From positions 418,211-466,450 of the forward strand of contig MNCI01008099.1 of NCBI GenBank assembly GCA_015680685.1: DNA of 48,240 nt, written 5' to 3'. Within the stretch, counting starts at the first letter, position 1. Every line of letters begins with the position of its first letter. This DNA is from Gnetum montanum. Lineage: Eukaryota > Streptophyta > Gnetopsida > Gnetales > Gnetaceae. The notes below the pieces were generated by a model. That model did not search any database and had not been told where the DNA came from. It saw nothing but the letters and a program-made list of their open reading frames with translations. Of this stretch, positions 34,825-43,973 are shown piece by piece. The position numbers and the translations under genes were made by a program.

Positions 34825-36195
34825 TTGCGACGGCCCTGCTTCTGCAGCAAAGGGAAGCTTGTCCAGGCCAGCCCATAGGCACTCCATAATCGCTTTCTCC
34901 GTTAGATCTGGTCATACATCCTCTTCCAAGGTAGCTCCGGCCTTCACCATACCTTTCTCCATGCTACTCCAACGGGGTGGGTCTGGGAAGAAAGTAGGGA
35001 TTGAAGCCTGACCCCCAGGGAGAGTCATCGCCCTTTCAGGGGATGTACTTATAGTCACCTGCTTCTCAAACTTCTTGAAGGCTTCGAAAGCCCCGATGAC
35101 GTCCAGGAAGACTTCCAAGGACTAGGCCCTGACGGCAAGATCGCGGTAGAGCTTCCGATAAGCAATACTCTCCCGCTTGTACAAGTGCTTGTGGTCCTTC
35201 TCCTTCTGCCCCCACTCTTGCATGCTTGCACAATAATCCCTCCAGTCCCGACTTTTCTGGGCTAGGAGTTCTATTTGCATCCGCTGCTCGACTAACGCTT
35301 GACTGGTCTGCACGCTGTTTTTGATGGTTGTCCAATACCGGGAGTAATCGACAACAGCGGTACGCCAGTCTTCATCCCCTATCGCTCGCACTTGTAGGAA
35401 GTCGCACCGTGATTTTAAGTCTCCGACCTCTTTGGACAGAGACTCAACCCTCTATTCTAACCTCTGCAACCTTTTCCATAGATTTTCATTTACGCCCCTA
35501 CTTTCCCATAAGGAGCGTGTCGAGCGTAACGCACATTTACGCAGTTCCTCATAAATGTGACGTGGCACGGCTGCTTCATTGGATGGTGGCTCTACTATGT
35601 CCAAATCAATGGGCTCCGTGGGGTCCCATCGGAGGTAAGCTCCTAACAGAAACAACCATCAAACGTTGATGACATATTACCACTATGCGATATCACAAAA
35701 TTATTACGACCATAACGTACCAGCTCCAGGTTCGACGCGCTCCAGGCGCTCGATCATGTCACTGACAATGCCTTTCATGAAGGAAAATTTGTCAGGGAAG
35801 TCTCTCCACGCTCTGCTCACAGCGACAGACGTGGACTCATCCTCTTCTCCTATAGCGTAATCCAGTTAGAAAATTCATCTATTAATAAAATTCTGCAAAC
35901 TCGCTAACACACTCATTACCTCTACCGGTGACAGTGGCAGCTTCGCCAACATCTTCCACCTCCTTTCCCTCTTCACACACTTGAGTCTGTGTGTCGCTAG
36001 TCCTAGTGGCCAGGACCTCCTCATGTACCCGGTCCTGTGCACGGCTCCTGCTAGTAGCTGGGACCTCCTCACGCACTAGAGCCTGCGCACGGCTCACGCT
36101 AACAGCTGGGGCCTCTTCTTCCAAAATTGAGGCCCCCTCCCCACGACGTAATACTACTGCCCCTGTCTCAGGGGTCAGTTCCTCTGTAATTCTCA
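34825..36195 (-). other. Repeat and coiled-coil region of the antisense gene (exons 6-8)
   Basis: Exon 6 has imperfect repeats of S-R-A-Q-x2-V-x-E-E-V-x-A-T. Exon 7 has M-I-E-R-L-E-R-V-E. Exon 8 is a long charged helix (L-W-K-R-L-Q-R-L-E, V-E-S-L-S-K-E-V, L-V-E-Q-R-M-Q-I-E-L-L-A-Q-K), consistent with a coiled coil of about 150 residues. It ends with G-P-S-Q at a strong donor (CAA/GTAAGT). Three of the gene's stops are in exon 8. Confidence 0.6.
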
Positions 36196-36275
36196 CTGTT
36201 TACATCGCAACACCTTAGCATATCATTCCACACTATCTAAACAAACATTGCGTAATACAATTCCTTCACGCTTAC

Positions 36276-37678
36276 CAGGCGGAGGCTTACTCCGCTGAAC
36301 TTTGACTGTTACAGTTCGACCTGCGTCACTCCTAGGGGCCTCGGCTATGCGGAGCCTTTTACGCCGAGCTGCAGGTTCCACAATTTCTTCCCCCAGGCGT
36401 TCCCCTCGCGAGGCATCGCCGGTGTAAGTGGGCATTATCCCGCCTATGCTGTCGAGGCCTCACACTTGGGGCGCCGCCAAACCCTTGGTCGTTATAGACA
36501 GCAACTCCCCGATCCCTTCCAGCAGATCCTGCCCACGGGTAGTGTTAAGGATGTGGGCAATCCAAGGTCTGGACAGCTGGTCTCGGTCTTGCTGCACCCA
36601 GGCCCCATTCCTTTGGATGACCAGAAACTCAGCAAACCGCCGGAGGCAAGCTATGAAGAAGGTGTAATGCACGTTGAAACGGGACTTAAGCTTCTGGCGA
36701 AGCTTGACCATCTCATTACGCAGTCCCTTGGCAAAATAGCTTGCCCAATTGAACTAGGTCCTCTCCTCCAAAACCTCTCGCATAATACGGGTCTGTTCTA
36801 CAGAAAAGAACTTCCCCGGCGAGAGAGTTTTGGGGAAGGTCCGGGCCCGAAAAAGGGGATAAAGTGTCTTGGCAACGCCCATCTCGAATCTTTTGCAGGG
36901 AAACCCTTTAGTCTCCTTCAGGACCCTTACCCCTCCTTCAGCCAATTCTAGAAGGCAACGCTCCTCTTCACCTTCTCACTAACGGGAGGGTCGTCTGAGG
37001 GGATGCCAAATAGGTCCGCGAAGAGTGGAGCGTCAATGTCAAAACCTACGCATACGTTGTGTACGCGCGTGCAAAAACGCTCTGACTTTCCGTTGAAGAA
37101 GTTGACTAGGGTTAGAATTTCACTGGCAGGGACATCAGGAGTTGCAGCCAAAAATAGGTGCATTAGCCCTGCTGCTTGGATCTTGGAGGTCACCGCGACT
37201 GGGGCCACCGAGTGGCCGAGCCAGCGCTGTGCGTCCTTGATGTCACCGTAGCGAAAGAGGACAGCGCTCGCCTCACGTCCGAAAATTGTAAGGGTAATCT
37301 CCCGGGATTTCCTAACTGAACAGCGTGAAACACAAGTCAAACCAAAATACTGTTACGCAATGTCCACAATTTACAACGATATTACGCAATATAATAGCCT
37401 CACCAGGTCCGAATGGTAGGGGAAATGGTGGCAGGTTCCTCTGCACATCCTCAACGGCAAGGGGCGAATCTAAGGTCCAGTCATCGTGCAGCCACCCGAG
37501 TCTCTGGCAATTCTCAAAAGCCTTAGTGTAGCGGGTGGGATACTCACGCAAGTCAAAGTCAATCTGCTTGATAACACCAGCACGCACGTTGCTAGTTGAG
37601 GTAAACGCCTTTATCGCCGTTTCGGCCCATGACAACGTATCTCCATTTCTGACTAACCTATTGTCATGGATAAAAAAC
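36276..37678 (-). other. Middle region of the antisense gene (exons 4-5)
   Basis: Exon 4 contains W-A-E-T-A-I-K-A-F and Y-T-K-A-F-E-N-C-Q-R-L-G-W. Exon 5 contains F-F-N-G-K-S-E-R-F, V-G-F-D-I-D-A-P-L-F-A-D-L-F-G-I-P, then W-A-S-Y-F-A-K-G-L and F-F-I-A-C-L-R-R-F-A. The pattern of a short conserved block ending in L-x-G-I-P followed by a helical block resembles the plant transposon-associated protein family that I also suspect in element D. The end of exon 5 is basic (A-A-R-R-K-R-L-R-I), a possible nuclear signal. Three stops and the indel lie in this stretch. Confidence 0.4.
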
Positions 37679-37801
37679 CTGTACCATACAACATCAGCTT
37701 ATCTTACATTTTTTGCACCTAGGCTTCTCTTACATTGTACATCGATAACAGCCATATAACGACAACAACAAAAAAATAGACAATTAATAAAATTCGCTTA
37801 C

Positions 37802-38424
37802 CCGCCTGCGTAGTACACCATGCCTTGTGGGTTCTGGAAACAGGTCGAGACATGGCGAGCCATGAAGAGCATGTTATATGCATGATAACAGCTGAATCGA
37901 GCCATTTCCAAGATCCAGTTTAAGCTTCTTAAGCCCCGGACGCTACGCTCTCGGTCTTTAGGACGACCTGTATCGATGGCCCCATCTGTCAAAAAGGCCA
38001 GAATCCCTTGCGCAGAACCCGCCAGCAAGTGCTCTAAAAGAGCACCGACGATATCACCAGACAAGTCAGACCATACAATAACATTGTGGTTGCACAGCAA
38101 GAACTGCAAAAACTCCAGCACACCCCGCCGAAAACATATGGCCTTCCCTTGGAACCACGTGTGCAGGGGAGGGACATTGGGAACAGTGGGGTTTACACAA
38201 CACAAAACTCCCACAATATCCAGCATAATCAGAATGGGCTTTAGCGCAACACTATACAGAAAACCCAATACATACATTAACACCTACATTTACATTTGCA
38301 TGACTAATACAGAAAACTCATAAATTACACCTAGCTATCCAGGCCGAAATCGCCCAAACCTTTGCAATAATGCAAGGTTCGTCCCTGACAACAGTGGTAG
38401 ATGCAACCCCATTAAACCCTCGCA
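37802..38424 (-). other. FCP1/HAD-like segment of the antisense gene (exons 2-3)
   Basis: Exon 3 starts with A-L-K-P-I-L-I-M-L-D-I-V-G-V-L, like the first strand and motif I of FCP1/NIF-type HAD proteins (L-D-x-N-G-x-L in some plant members). About 40 residues on, R-R-G-V-L-E-F-L-Q-F-L-L-C then V-I-V-W-S-D matches the family pattern R-P-G-x-x-E-F-L with motif II V-W-S-S. The second Asp of the D-x-D motif is Val, so phosphatase activity is doubtful. The match is recalled by eye and not tested by search. Exon 2 contributes the preceding helix (I-A-K-V-W-A-I-S-A-W-I-A). Confidence 0.5.
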
Positions 38425-38788
38425 CTAACCCGAGGTCCACAATTTTGAAATTCACATTCACGCAAAGATACCACGAAAAGTAGATATTAAAAACAAACAT
38501 AAGCACATGAAGAACGACCTACCGGTTCAAAGGCGTAGAGTCACGAACATCGACCAGCGCCTACAAAACGCGATTCAGATTTTCTTGCACTTCATCGATT
38601 TTGGCCAGTTTTGCATTCTTCCTCTTGAATTTTGGTGCCATTGAAACAGCTTCAGAAATTTTCACCATCTAACGCTTGCAAATCTTCGCAAAATCACACG
38701 CTCTGATCTTCTGATCTTCCTTCGCTCAAAAATAGTCACGAATTCGAGTTCACAACAGACAAAAGCCCGTCCTCATCAAAAACCATTT

Positions 38789-38798
38789 ACTTATATGC
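38789..38798 (-). promoter_or_regulatory. Possible core promoter of the antisense gene
   Basis: The minus strand reads GCATATAAGT about 125 bases upstream of the ATG at 38668. Further upstream, near 38903-38910, the minus strand contains AACGTCA, the core of a TGACG-type element. Both are short motifs and unproven, but their spacing fits an independent promoter inside the retrotransposon. Confidence 0.4.
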
Positions 38799-39051
38799 GA
38801 GGATCACCGACTTGATATCCGATTTAAGCGGGACTTTCCTAAAACGGAACCTGAAAATCAAGATATTAATGCGGCCAATATCGCACGCGCCACTGTTCGA
38901 AATGACGTTAAACTACCACATCTTATCGCCTCGTAATCAGGTTGCATTGATTACAGCTTGTCTACAATATTCAAAATTCAGTTAGCCTTCCACGTCCGAT
39001 GATATCACGTCACCTTTCTTCTAATCATTTACGTACTTTGTGGTTTTGCAG

Positions 39052-40335
39052 GACAGACGACAAATGGACGCAACAGTTTCAGCACCCCTAATTTTGATGG
39101 GCCCATACGGGAAGGTAATTAGGTAGTTTGACTCCATGCTAGTAGACGTTAACCCCTCTTTAGAAGGCGTAACCATAGCTGCATCGGAGACATCCCCAGA
39201 GTGGCTAGAACAGTCAACGCGCACACTAGACCTGGAGGCTGGGGACATAACCGAAGACCCCATCAGTGAGGTTTCTATTGTTACGCATAAGGGTGACGCT
39301 AAAACGCTTAAAGTAAGTTCTTTATTAGACCAAAAAATGCACGATGCTATAAAACAGGTCCTGCAAGATAACATTACTGTCTTTGCATGGTCATACGAGG
39401 ATATGCCTGGACTGGATCCCAGGTTAATCCAGCATAACATCATCCTAGACCCGCAGGTTAAAGCAGTTAGGCAAAAGGCATGCAAAATCAAGCCAGAGAT
39501 CGCGCTAGCCATGCGTGAGGAAATCACCAAACTATACCAGGCTGGTTTCATCCGTGCGGTCGATTACTCGAACTGGGTATCTAACATTGTAGTCGTCCCA
39601 AAGAAGACTGGAAGCATACGCATCTGCATAGACTTCCACAATTTGAATAAGGCCACAATCAAAGATAACTTCCCGTTGCCGAGTATCAACCAGCTAGTGG
39701 ATACAACAGCTGGGCATGCGCTTCTGTCCTTCATGGATGGCTTTTCAGGCTATAACCAGATTCACATTAACCCAGAACATCAATTGACCACGACATTCAT
39801 GATGCCCTGGGGCACCTTCTGCTACACTATGATGCCTTTTGATCTAAAGAATGCCGGAGCAACGTATCAACGAGCCATGACGTACATCTTTAGTGATTAC
39901 CTCCTAGGAAGGCTGAATGATTACGTAGACGACATAGCTGTTAAGTCTCTAAAGTCGGAGGATCATTCAGGGGACCTGGAGTTAGTCCTTCAAAGATACT
40001 CAAAATACGAGCTCCGACTTAACCCAAAGAAGTGCGTATTCGAAGTCAAAATCGGACGCATGCTGGGGTTTGTGGTGTCGGAAACCGGCATACGAGTTGA
40101 CCCTGATAAGGTCAAAGCCATTGTCGAGTTAACGCCTCCTACAGACCTTAAGCAATTACACAGGTTATAGGGACGCTTACAGTTTATACGCCGGTTCATT
40201 TCGAGGTTAACCAACAAGTTACACCCTATGCAACACTTGCTGAAAAGGGGGTTAATTTCGAATGGACCGATGATTGCCAGCGTGCGTTTAACAGCTTAAA
40301 ACAAGAACTGCAACATTTATCGACGGTTTTTCCAC
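39052..40335 (+). pseudogene. Reverse transcriptase of element E
   Basis: The open frame is 39136-40170, and coding begins at the proposed splice acceptor 39052. Motifs: I-V-V-V-P-K-K, I-C-I-D-F-H-N-L-N, L-S-F-M-D-G-F-S-G-Y-N-Q-I, and Y-V-D-D at about 39924-39935. Then L-N-P-K-K-C-V-F-E-V, G-F-V-V-S and D-P-D-K-V-K-A-I. A TAG at 40168 sits where relatives have Gln in L-Q-G-R. A frame change falls in the aaaaggggg tract near 40243-40251. Otherwise the RT is nearly whole, with catalytic residues kept. The length fits the family. Confidence 0.9.
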
Positions 40336-40735
40336 CACAAAGAGATTTTCCATTTTACATTTACCTTGCGACTTCGGACGTAGCGTTAGCCGCACTACTG
40401 TGTCAAAGGAGGGACGATGGGTCGGAAGTGTCCATCTACTACTTGAGTCATGCTTTATGTGCATACGAAACAAGGTACAATGACGTCGAGCGTAATTGCC
40501 TAGCATTAGTTTTTATGCTTAAAAAGTGTAGGCATTATCTTTTCCATAGCAAGGTCAACGTCATCTATAAAAACAACATTCTTAGGGCCATTACGCATAG
40601 CTTATACGAGAGTAGTAAAATAGCTCGCTGGAAGGCTATCACAGCAGAATTCGATCTACACTATATTGGCCAATCATCCACGAAAGGCCAAGCGATAGCT
40701 GACCAGTTAATAACTTCACCGATTAACAATCAGGC
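40336..40735 (+). pseudogene. First RNase H of element E, catalytic residues lost
   Basis: It is in the frame of 40428-41798. F-Y-I-Y-L-A-T-S-D-V-A-L-A-A-L-L is the first strand, where the usual catalytic Asp position is Thr or Ser. V-E-R-N-C-L-A-L-V holds the Glu. V-I-Y-K-N-N replaces the Y-T-D-x-x motif, so that Asp is gone. Y-I-G-Q-S-S-T-K-G-Q-A-I-A-D-Q-L is the last block. In Tat elements the first RNase H is generally degenerate and the second one carries the residues, which agrees. Confidence 0.75.
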
Positions 40736-40769
40736 GACTATTGAGCCAGAGTTCCCTGATGAACATGTA

Positions 40770-41190
40770 CATAGTTTAAGCCCTGTCTTGACAGGCCCCG
40801 AAGCAATATTGTATTTCGACGGAGCTTCAACCGCTAGAGGTGGTAGTGCTACCACTGTTATTATGCTATCACCTGAGGATGTGCGTCTCCATGCTTATCG
40901 CTTGACCTTCCCTTGTACGAACAATGTGGCAGAGTACGAGGGGCTCCTCAGGGGATTACTAACTACCGGTGAACTTGATGTTCAATACCTGGCGATTAGG
41001 GGTGATTCGATGCTTGTCATAAATCAGGTCACAGGAGTCTACGCCTGCAAGGCTGTGCATTTGCAACCCTACTACGATACGGCTAAAGATCTTCTGAGAC
41101 AATTCGTGACCATCGATGCCCAGCACGTGCCACGCACGGATAACACACTGGCCGACGCACTGGAAACACTGGCTTTGAACGTTCCTACAC
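40770..41190 (+). CDS. Second (additional) RNase H of element E
   Basis: A full set of catalytic residues can be read: Y-F-D-G-A-S (Asp), N-N-V-A-E-Y-E-G-L-L (Glu), I-R-G-D-S-M-L-V-I (Asp) and R-T-D-N-T-L-A-D-A-L (Asp). This archaeal-type RNase H, after RT-RNase H and before integrase, defines the Tat lineage. It is open in this copy and continuous with integrase. The expected role is RNA removal and primer processing. Confidence 0.85.
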
Positions 41191-41249
41191 ATCTTTTCGA
41201 CACCTGTCCTACATTGATAACAGACTGCGCAGATCCTATCATTCAGATG

Positions 41250-42333
41250 ACACAAATCTCTTCTCTTCTCGAGGGAAGCACGCCTGAATGGTACGACGAC
41301 ATTAAAACTTACCTTTTACAGGGCGAATTACCGTCTGAATTGACACGCGCACAGAAGGATGCGATACGCAAGCGGGCTAGGCAATACGTCATCATCAGAG
41401 ACAGCACTCTTTGTAGACGCTCCTTTGACGGCGTGTTGCTTACTTGCGTTGACAAAGACCAAGCGCAGCATATAGTCAGCGAAGTTCACGAGGGACTGTG
41501 TAGCGGCCACGTAGCACCACAGGCTATGGCCCTAAAAATCCATCGCTTAGGATACTACTGGCCACGCATGGAAAAGGATTGCCTGACAAAGGTTAAAACT
41601 TGTGACATGTGTCAGCGTCACGCTAACCTCATACATGTGTCACCCACAGAATTGCATACAACGCAGATAATATGGCCATTTCANACAATGGGCCACAGTT
41701 TAGTAGCACGGAAACCAAATCCTTCTGTGATAACCTGGGCATTAGACAATCTTTTTCCTCTCCTTATTACCCGTAAGCGAATGGTCAAGCTGAAGTGACG
41801 AACAAAGTGATCATCAATCTGCTCAAGAAAATGCTCGACGGCAACAAAAGGTGGTGGCACGAACAGATCCTCTATGTGCTATGGGTGTATCGTACTACAT
41901 GTAGGACGCCTATGGGTAGTATGCCCTATAGCCTGGTTTACGGGTCTGAAGCAGTGCTGCCTCTCGAGTTGCAAATTCCTTCTCTGAGGATGGTCCTCTC
42001 CACGGTTATAAATGAGGCTCAACACACCGAGTCTCGAATCGCGGATCTGGATTCAGTAGAAGAGAAGCGGATACAGGCTCTTGACACGATTGAAAGGTAT
42101 CAAGACAAATAGAGACAGAAGCATTGTCAAAACCTTCAGCAATGCCCGATCAAGAAAGGAGATCTAGTCCTCAAGGCTGTGCGTGAACCAGTTGGCAAGT
42201 TCTCTGCAAACTAGGAAGGCCCTTTCTTGGTGGTCAACGTGTACAGCAACGGAGCATTCAAGTTAGCAGACGTCAACAACAATGAGTTATCCAATCCTGT
42301 AAATCATGTGTATTTGAAGCGATATTACATTTA
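41250..42333 (+). pseudogene. Integrase of element E with internal deletion
   Basis: Zinc-binding part: V-H-E-G-L-C-S-G-H and C-D-M-C-Q-R-H. Then W-P-F is followed at the single N (41684) by the codon nAC and N-G-P-Q-F-S-S. About 50-60 residues, including the first catalytic Asp, are missing, and the second Asp codon contains the N. A TAA precedes A-N-G-Q-A-E-V, which holds the catalytic Glu. The piece 41795-42112 has V-L-W-V-Y-R-T-T and V-Y-G-S-E-A-V-L-P. The C-terminal domain runs to 42333 (Y-L-K-R-Y-Y-I, TAA) past a TAG at about 42110. Confidence 0.8.
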
Positions 42334-42369
42334 ACAGCATCTACGGTGTTAACAGCAGGTATGGCAATA

Positions 42370-42890
42370 CTCGTCCGCTACAACATTAAACTGGCACTGA
42401 CCGTCCGCTACGATGCTAAACTGGCAACCACCATCCGCTACGACGTAAAACTGGCATTCCTTACACGCGTCCGCCACAACGCTAAACTGGCAATGTTCGT
42501 CTGCTATGACGCTAAACTAGCAAGTTGTAACCGTCCGCTATGACGTAAAACTGGCAACGTTGTACAGGTCCACCAAGACGAAAAACTGGCATCTTTTGCA
42601 CGCGTCCGCCATGACGCTAAACTGGCACAGGTAAGTAGCCGTCTGCTGAGACGTAAAACTAGCACAGCTCTGTCCTTGGGTCATGACATGAAACTGACAC
42701 CCACAGCACGATCTACTAAGACCATAAATCAGACACACCACCGTCTGCTACGACGTAAAACTAGCATTACTCGGTCCGCCCAGACTTTAAACTGTGACCA
42801 TGGTCTACTGAGACTTAAAATCAGTAACGGTAGTCTACCAGGACTTAAAACTGGGACTTACAGACTACTGCCATGTAAATCAAGCGAGCG
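42370..42890 (+). repeat. Tandem repeats between pol and 3' LTR of element E
   Basis: About 16 diverged units of 28-40 bases with core gtccgctacgacg-taaaactggca. The first eight (42372-42640) are well kept; later ones drift to tctactgagacttaaaatcag. ORFs across this region are by-products of the repeat. Confidence 0.85.
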
Positions 42891-43960
42891 TGATCATCTC
42901 TGTACAGTTGCACAACCAACGAGGTGGGGTACTGGGACAGTCCCAGCGTGGCCACCCCACCGGCATCGTACTGATTCCTCGGATGAGCTGAGAGGCATCT
43001 TACTGATCCCTCGGAGATGCTGCCGCTGCGCCCACTGCAACGATGGTACCTCTGAGAGTTTAGTCTTGCTAGCCAGAGCCCCGATGAAATCCTCATCGTC
43101 AACGACCTTGGGAACCTCCGCCGATCATCGCTATCAGACGCTGGCTTCGCAAATTCATCTAGCTGGTTTCCTATGCAACCAGTTAGCTGCACTGTGTCTG
43201 ATGCCTTTTGGCGAAGATATGCTGGGCCAATCGTCAGGATTGGCGGCTTCGCCCTCATGCTTTGGCTCCTTCTTCACGGCCCAATCGCTCTATCTTGCAT
43301 CTAACGGCGCTCGTTTCGACGACCTCGCGTCTTGTTTGCATGAGCAATGGTGTCCTCTGTTTTCTTTTGTGGTTGCAGGTTACTTGCTTTGGAGGATGTC
43401 GTTCAAAGGTGTGTCCATCTGAGCGGTGAAGTACAATAGCGTGTTGAAATGGCTGCTCAGGTTTGCTCGACCACTTATATCTGCATGCCTATACCTCTCA
43501 CAATCCTACCCTTGGCTCTTATTTCCCTTTATCCCCACCACCCGCTTCCCATACGCAAAAGCTACATACACAGGTATCCATTTTCCGCACTCACACTAGC
43601 AGAGGTATCACAAAAGTGATGCGCCATGCTCCTTTTGCAAGCATTCCTGCTATAATCAGTGATAGAGAGATCTCAGGCTGACACGCTACGCTCGTCTGAA
43701 AGCATTCCTGTTGACATACGTGTGCATGCGTTTCTGTGCGTTCAGTAAGCGTATTCCATACTCCTACCATCCTGACCTATCTTATGTCTTCCCCGAACCT
43801 GTTTCCTACTAAGTCGTTCTATCTCCCATTCCCCTAGCTTTGCTCTTCCATATTGATAGGGCAATCCTTGAGTAGCCATGGATGGACGCTGTTCTTGCTT
43901 CTACCAATCTGGTGTTTCGTATTCTTTGTCGACGTCTTTTGGGTAAGCCCTCCAACCGTC
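42891..43960 (+). other. 3' untranslated region of element E, no gene assigned
   Basis: ORFs of 248 codons on plus (42676-43422, starting within the repeats) and 137 on minus overlap each other and show no motif. A short palindrome, ctgggac-a-gtcccag, is near 42930. I regard the region as noncoding 3' sequence of the element. Confidence 0.5.
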
Positions 43961-43972
43961 AACAAAGAGGGG
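43961..43972 (+). other. Polypurine tract of element E
   Basis: aacaaagagggg ends one base before the 3' LTR start. It is the expected site of plus-strand DNA priming. Confidence 0.7.
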
Positions 43973-43973
43973 C

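Larger units (their letters stand above)
34478..38668 (-). pseudogene. Nine-exon antisense gene inside element E
   Basis: Exons on the minus strand: 38668-38523 (tentative), 38424-38331, 38251-37802, 37678-37404, 37315-36276, 36195-35920, 35849-35721, 35642-34825, 34744-34478 (TAA). Introns are 70-123 bases and all GT-AG. From exon 2 every junction keeps phase. Exon 1 joins one base out of frame and has a TAG at 38561. Exon 5 needs one indel next to the TAG at 36948. Other in-frame stops are at 36754, 36460, 35452, 35122 and 34912. In total there are five TAG and two TGA over about 1,160 codons. In order, the protein has a basic N-terminus, FCP1/HAD-like segment, middle transposon-protein-like region, Glu/Arg repeats, coiled coil and acidic tail. 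Its function is unknown. Extra ORFs in either orientation are known in plant Ty3/gypsy elements; a multi-exon one in this place is what stands out. Confidence 0.75.
33869..39051 (+). other. Proposed sense-strand intron between protease and RT
   Basis: The donor is at 33869 in ttcaac/gtaaag, the acceptor ends at 39051 in tggttttgcag/gacag. The upstream exon ends in phase 0 of the protease frame and the downstream exon enters the RT frame in phase 0, so splicing would make one Gag-Pol frame (one TAG remains near 39124). Ogre elements of the Tat lineage are known to have an intron in this place. No RNA evidence is available here. The antisense gene lies entirely inside. Confidence 0.55.

Noticed and set aside
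42370-42890. CRISPR array
   Set aside because: Units are tandem, diverged, without separate unique spacers, and lie in a plant retrotransposon.
42676-43422. 248-codon ORF on plus and a 137-codon ORF on minus after pol of E
   Set aside because: They overlap each other, the plus one starts inside tandem repeats, and neither has a motif or start context.
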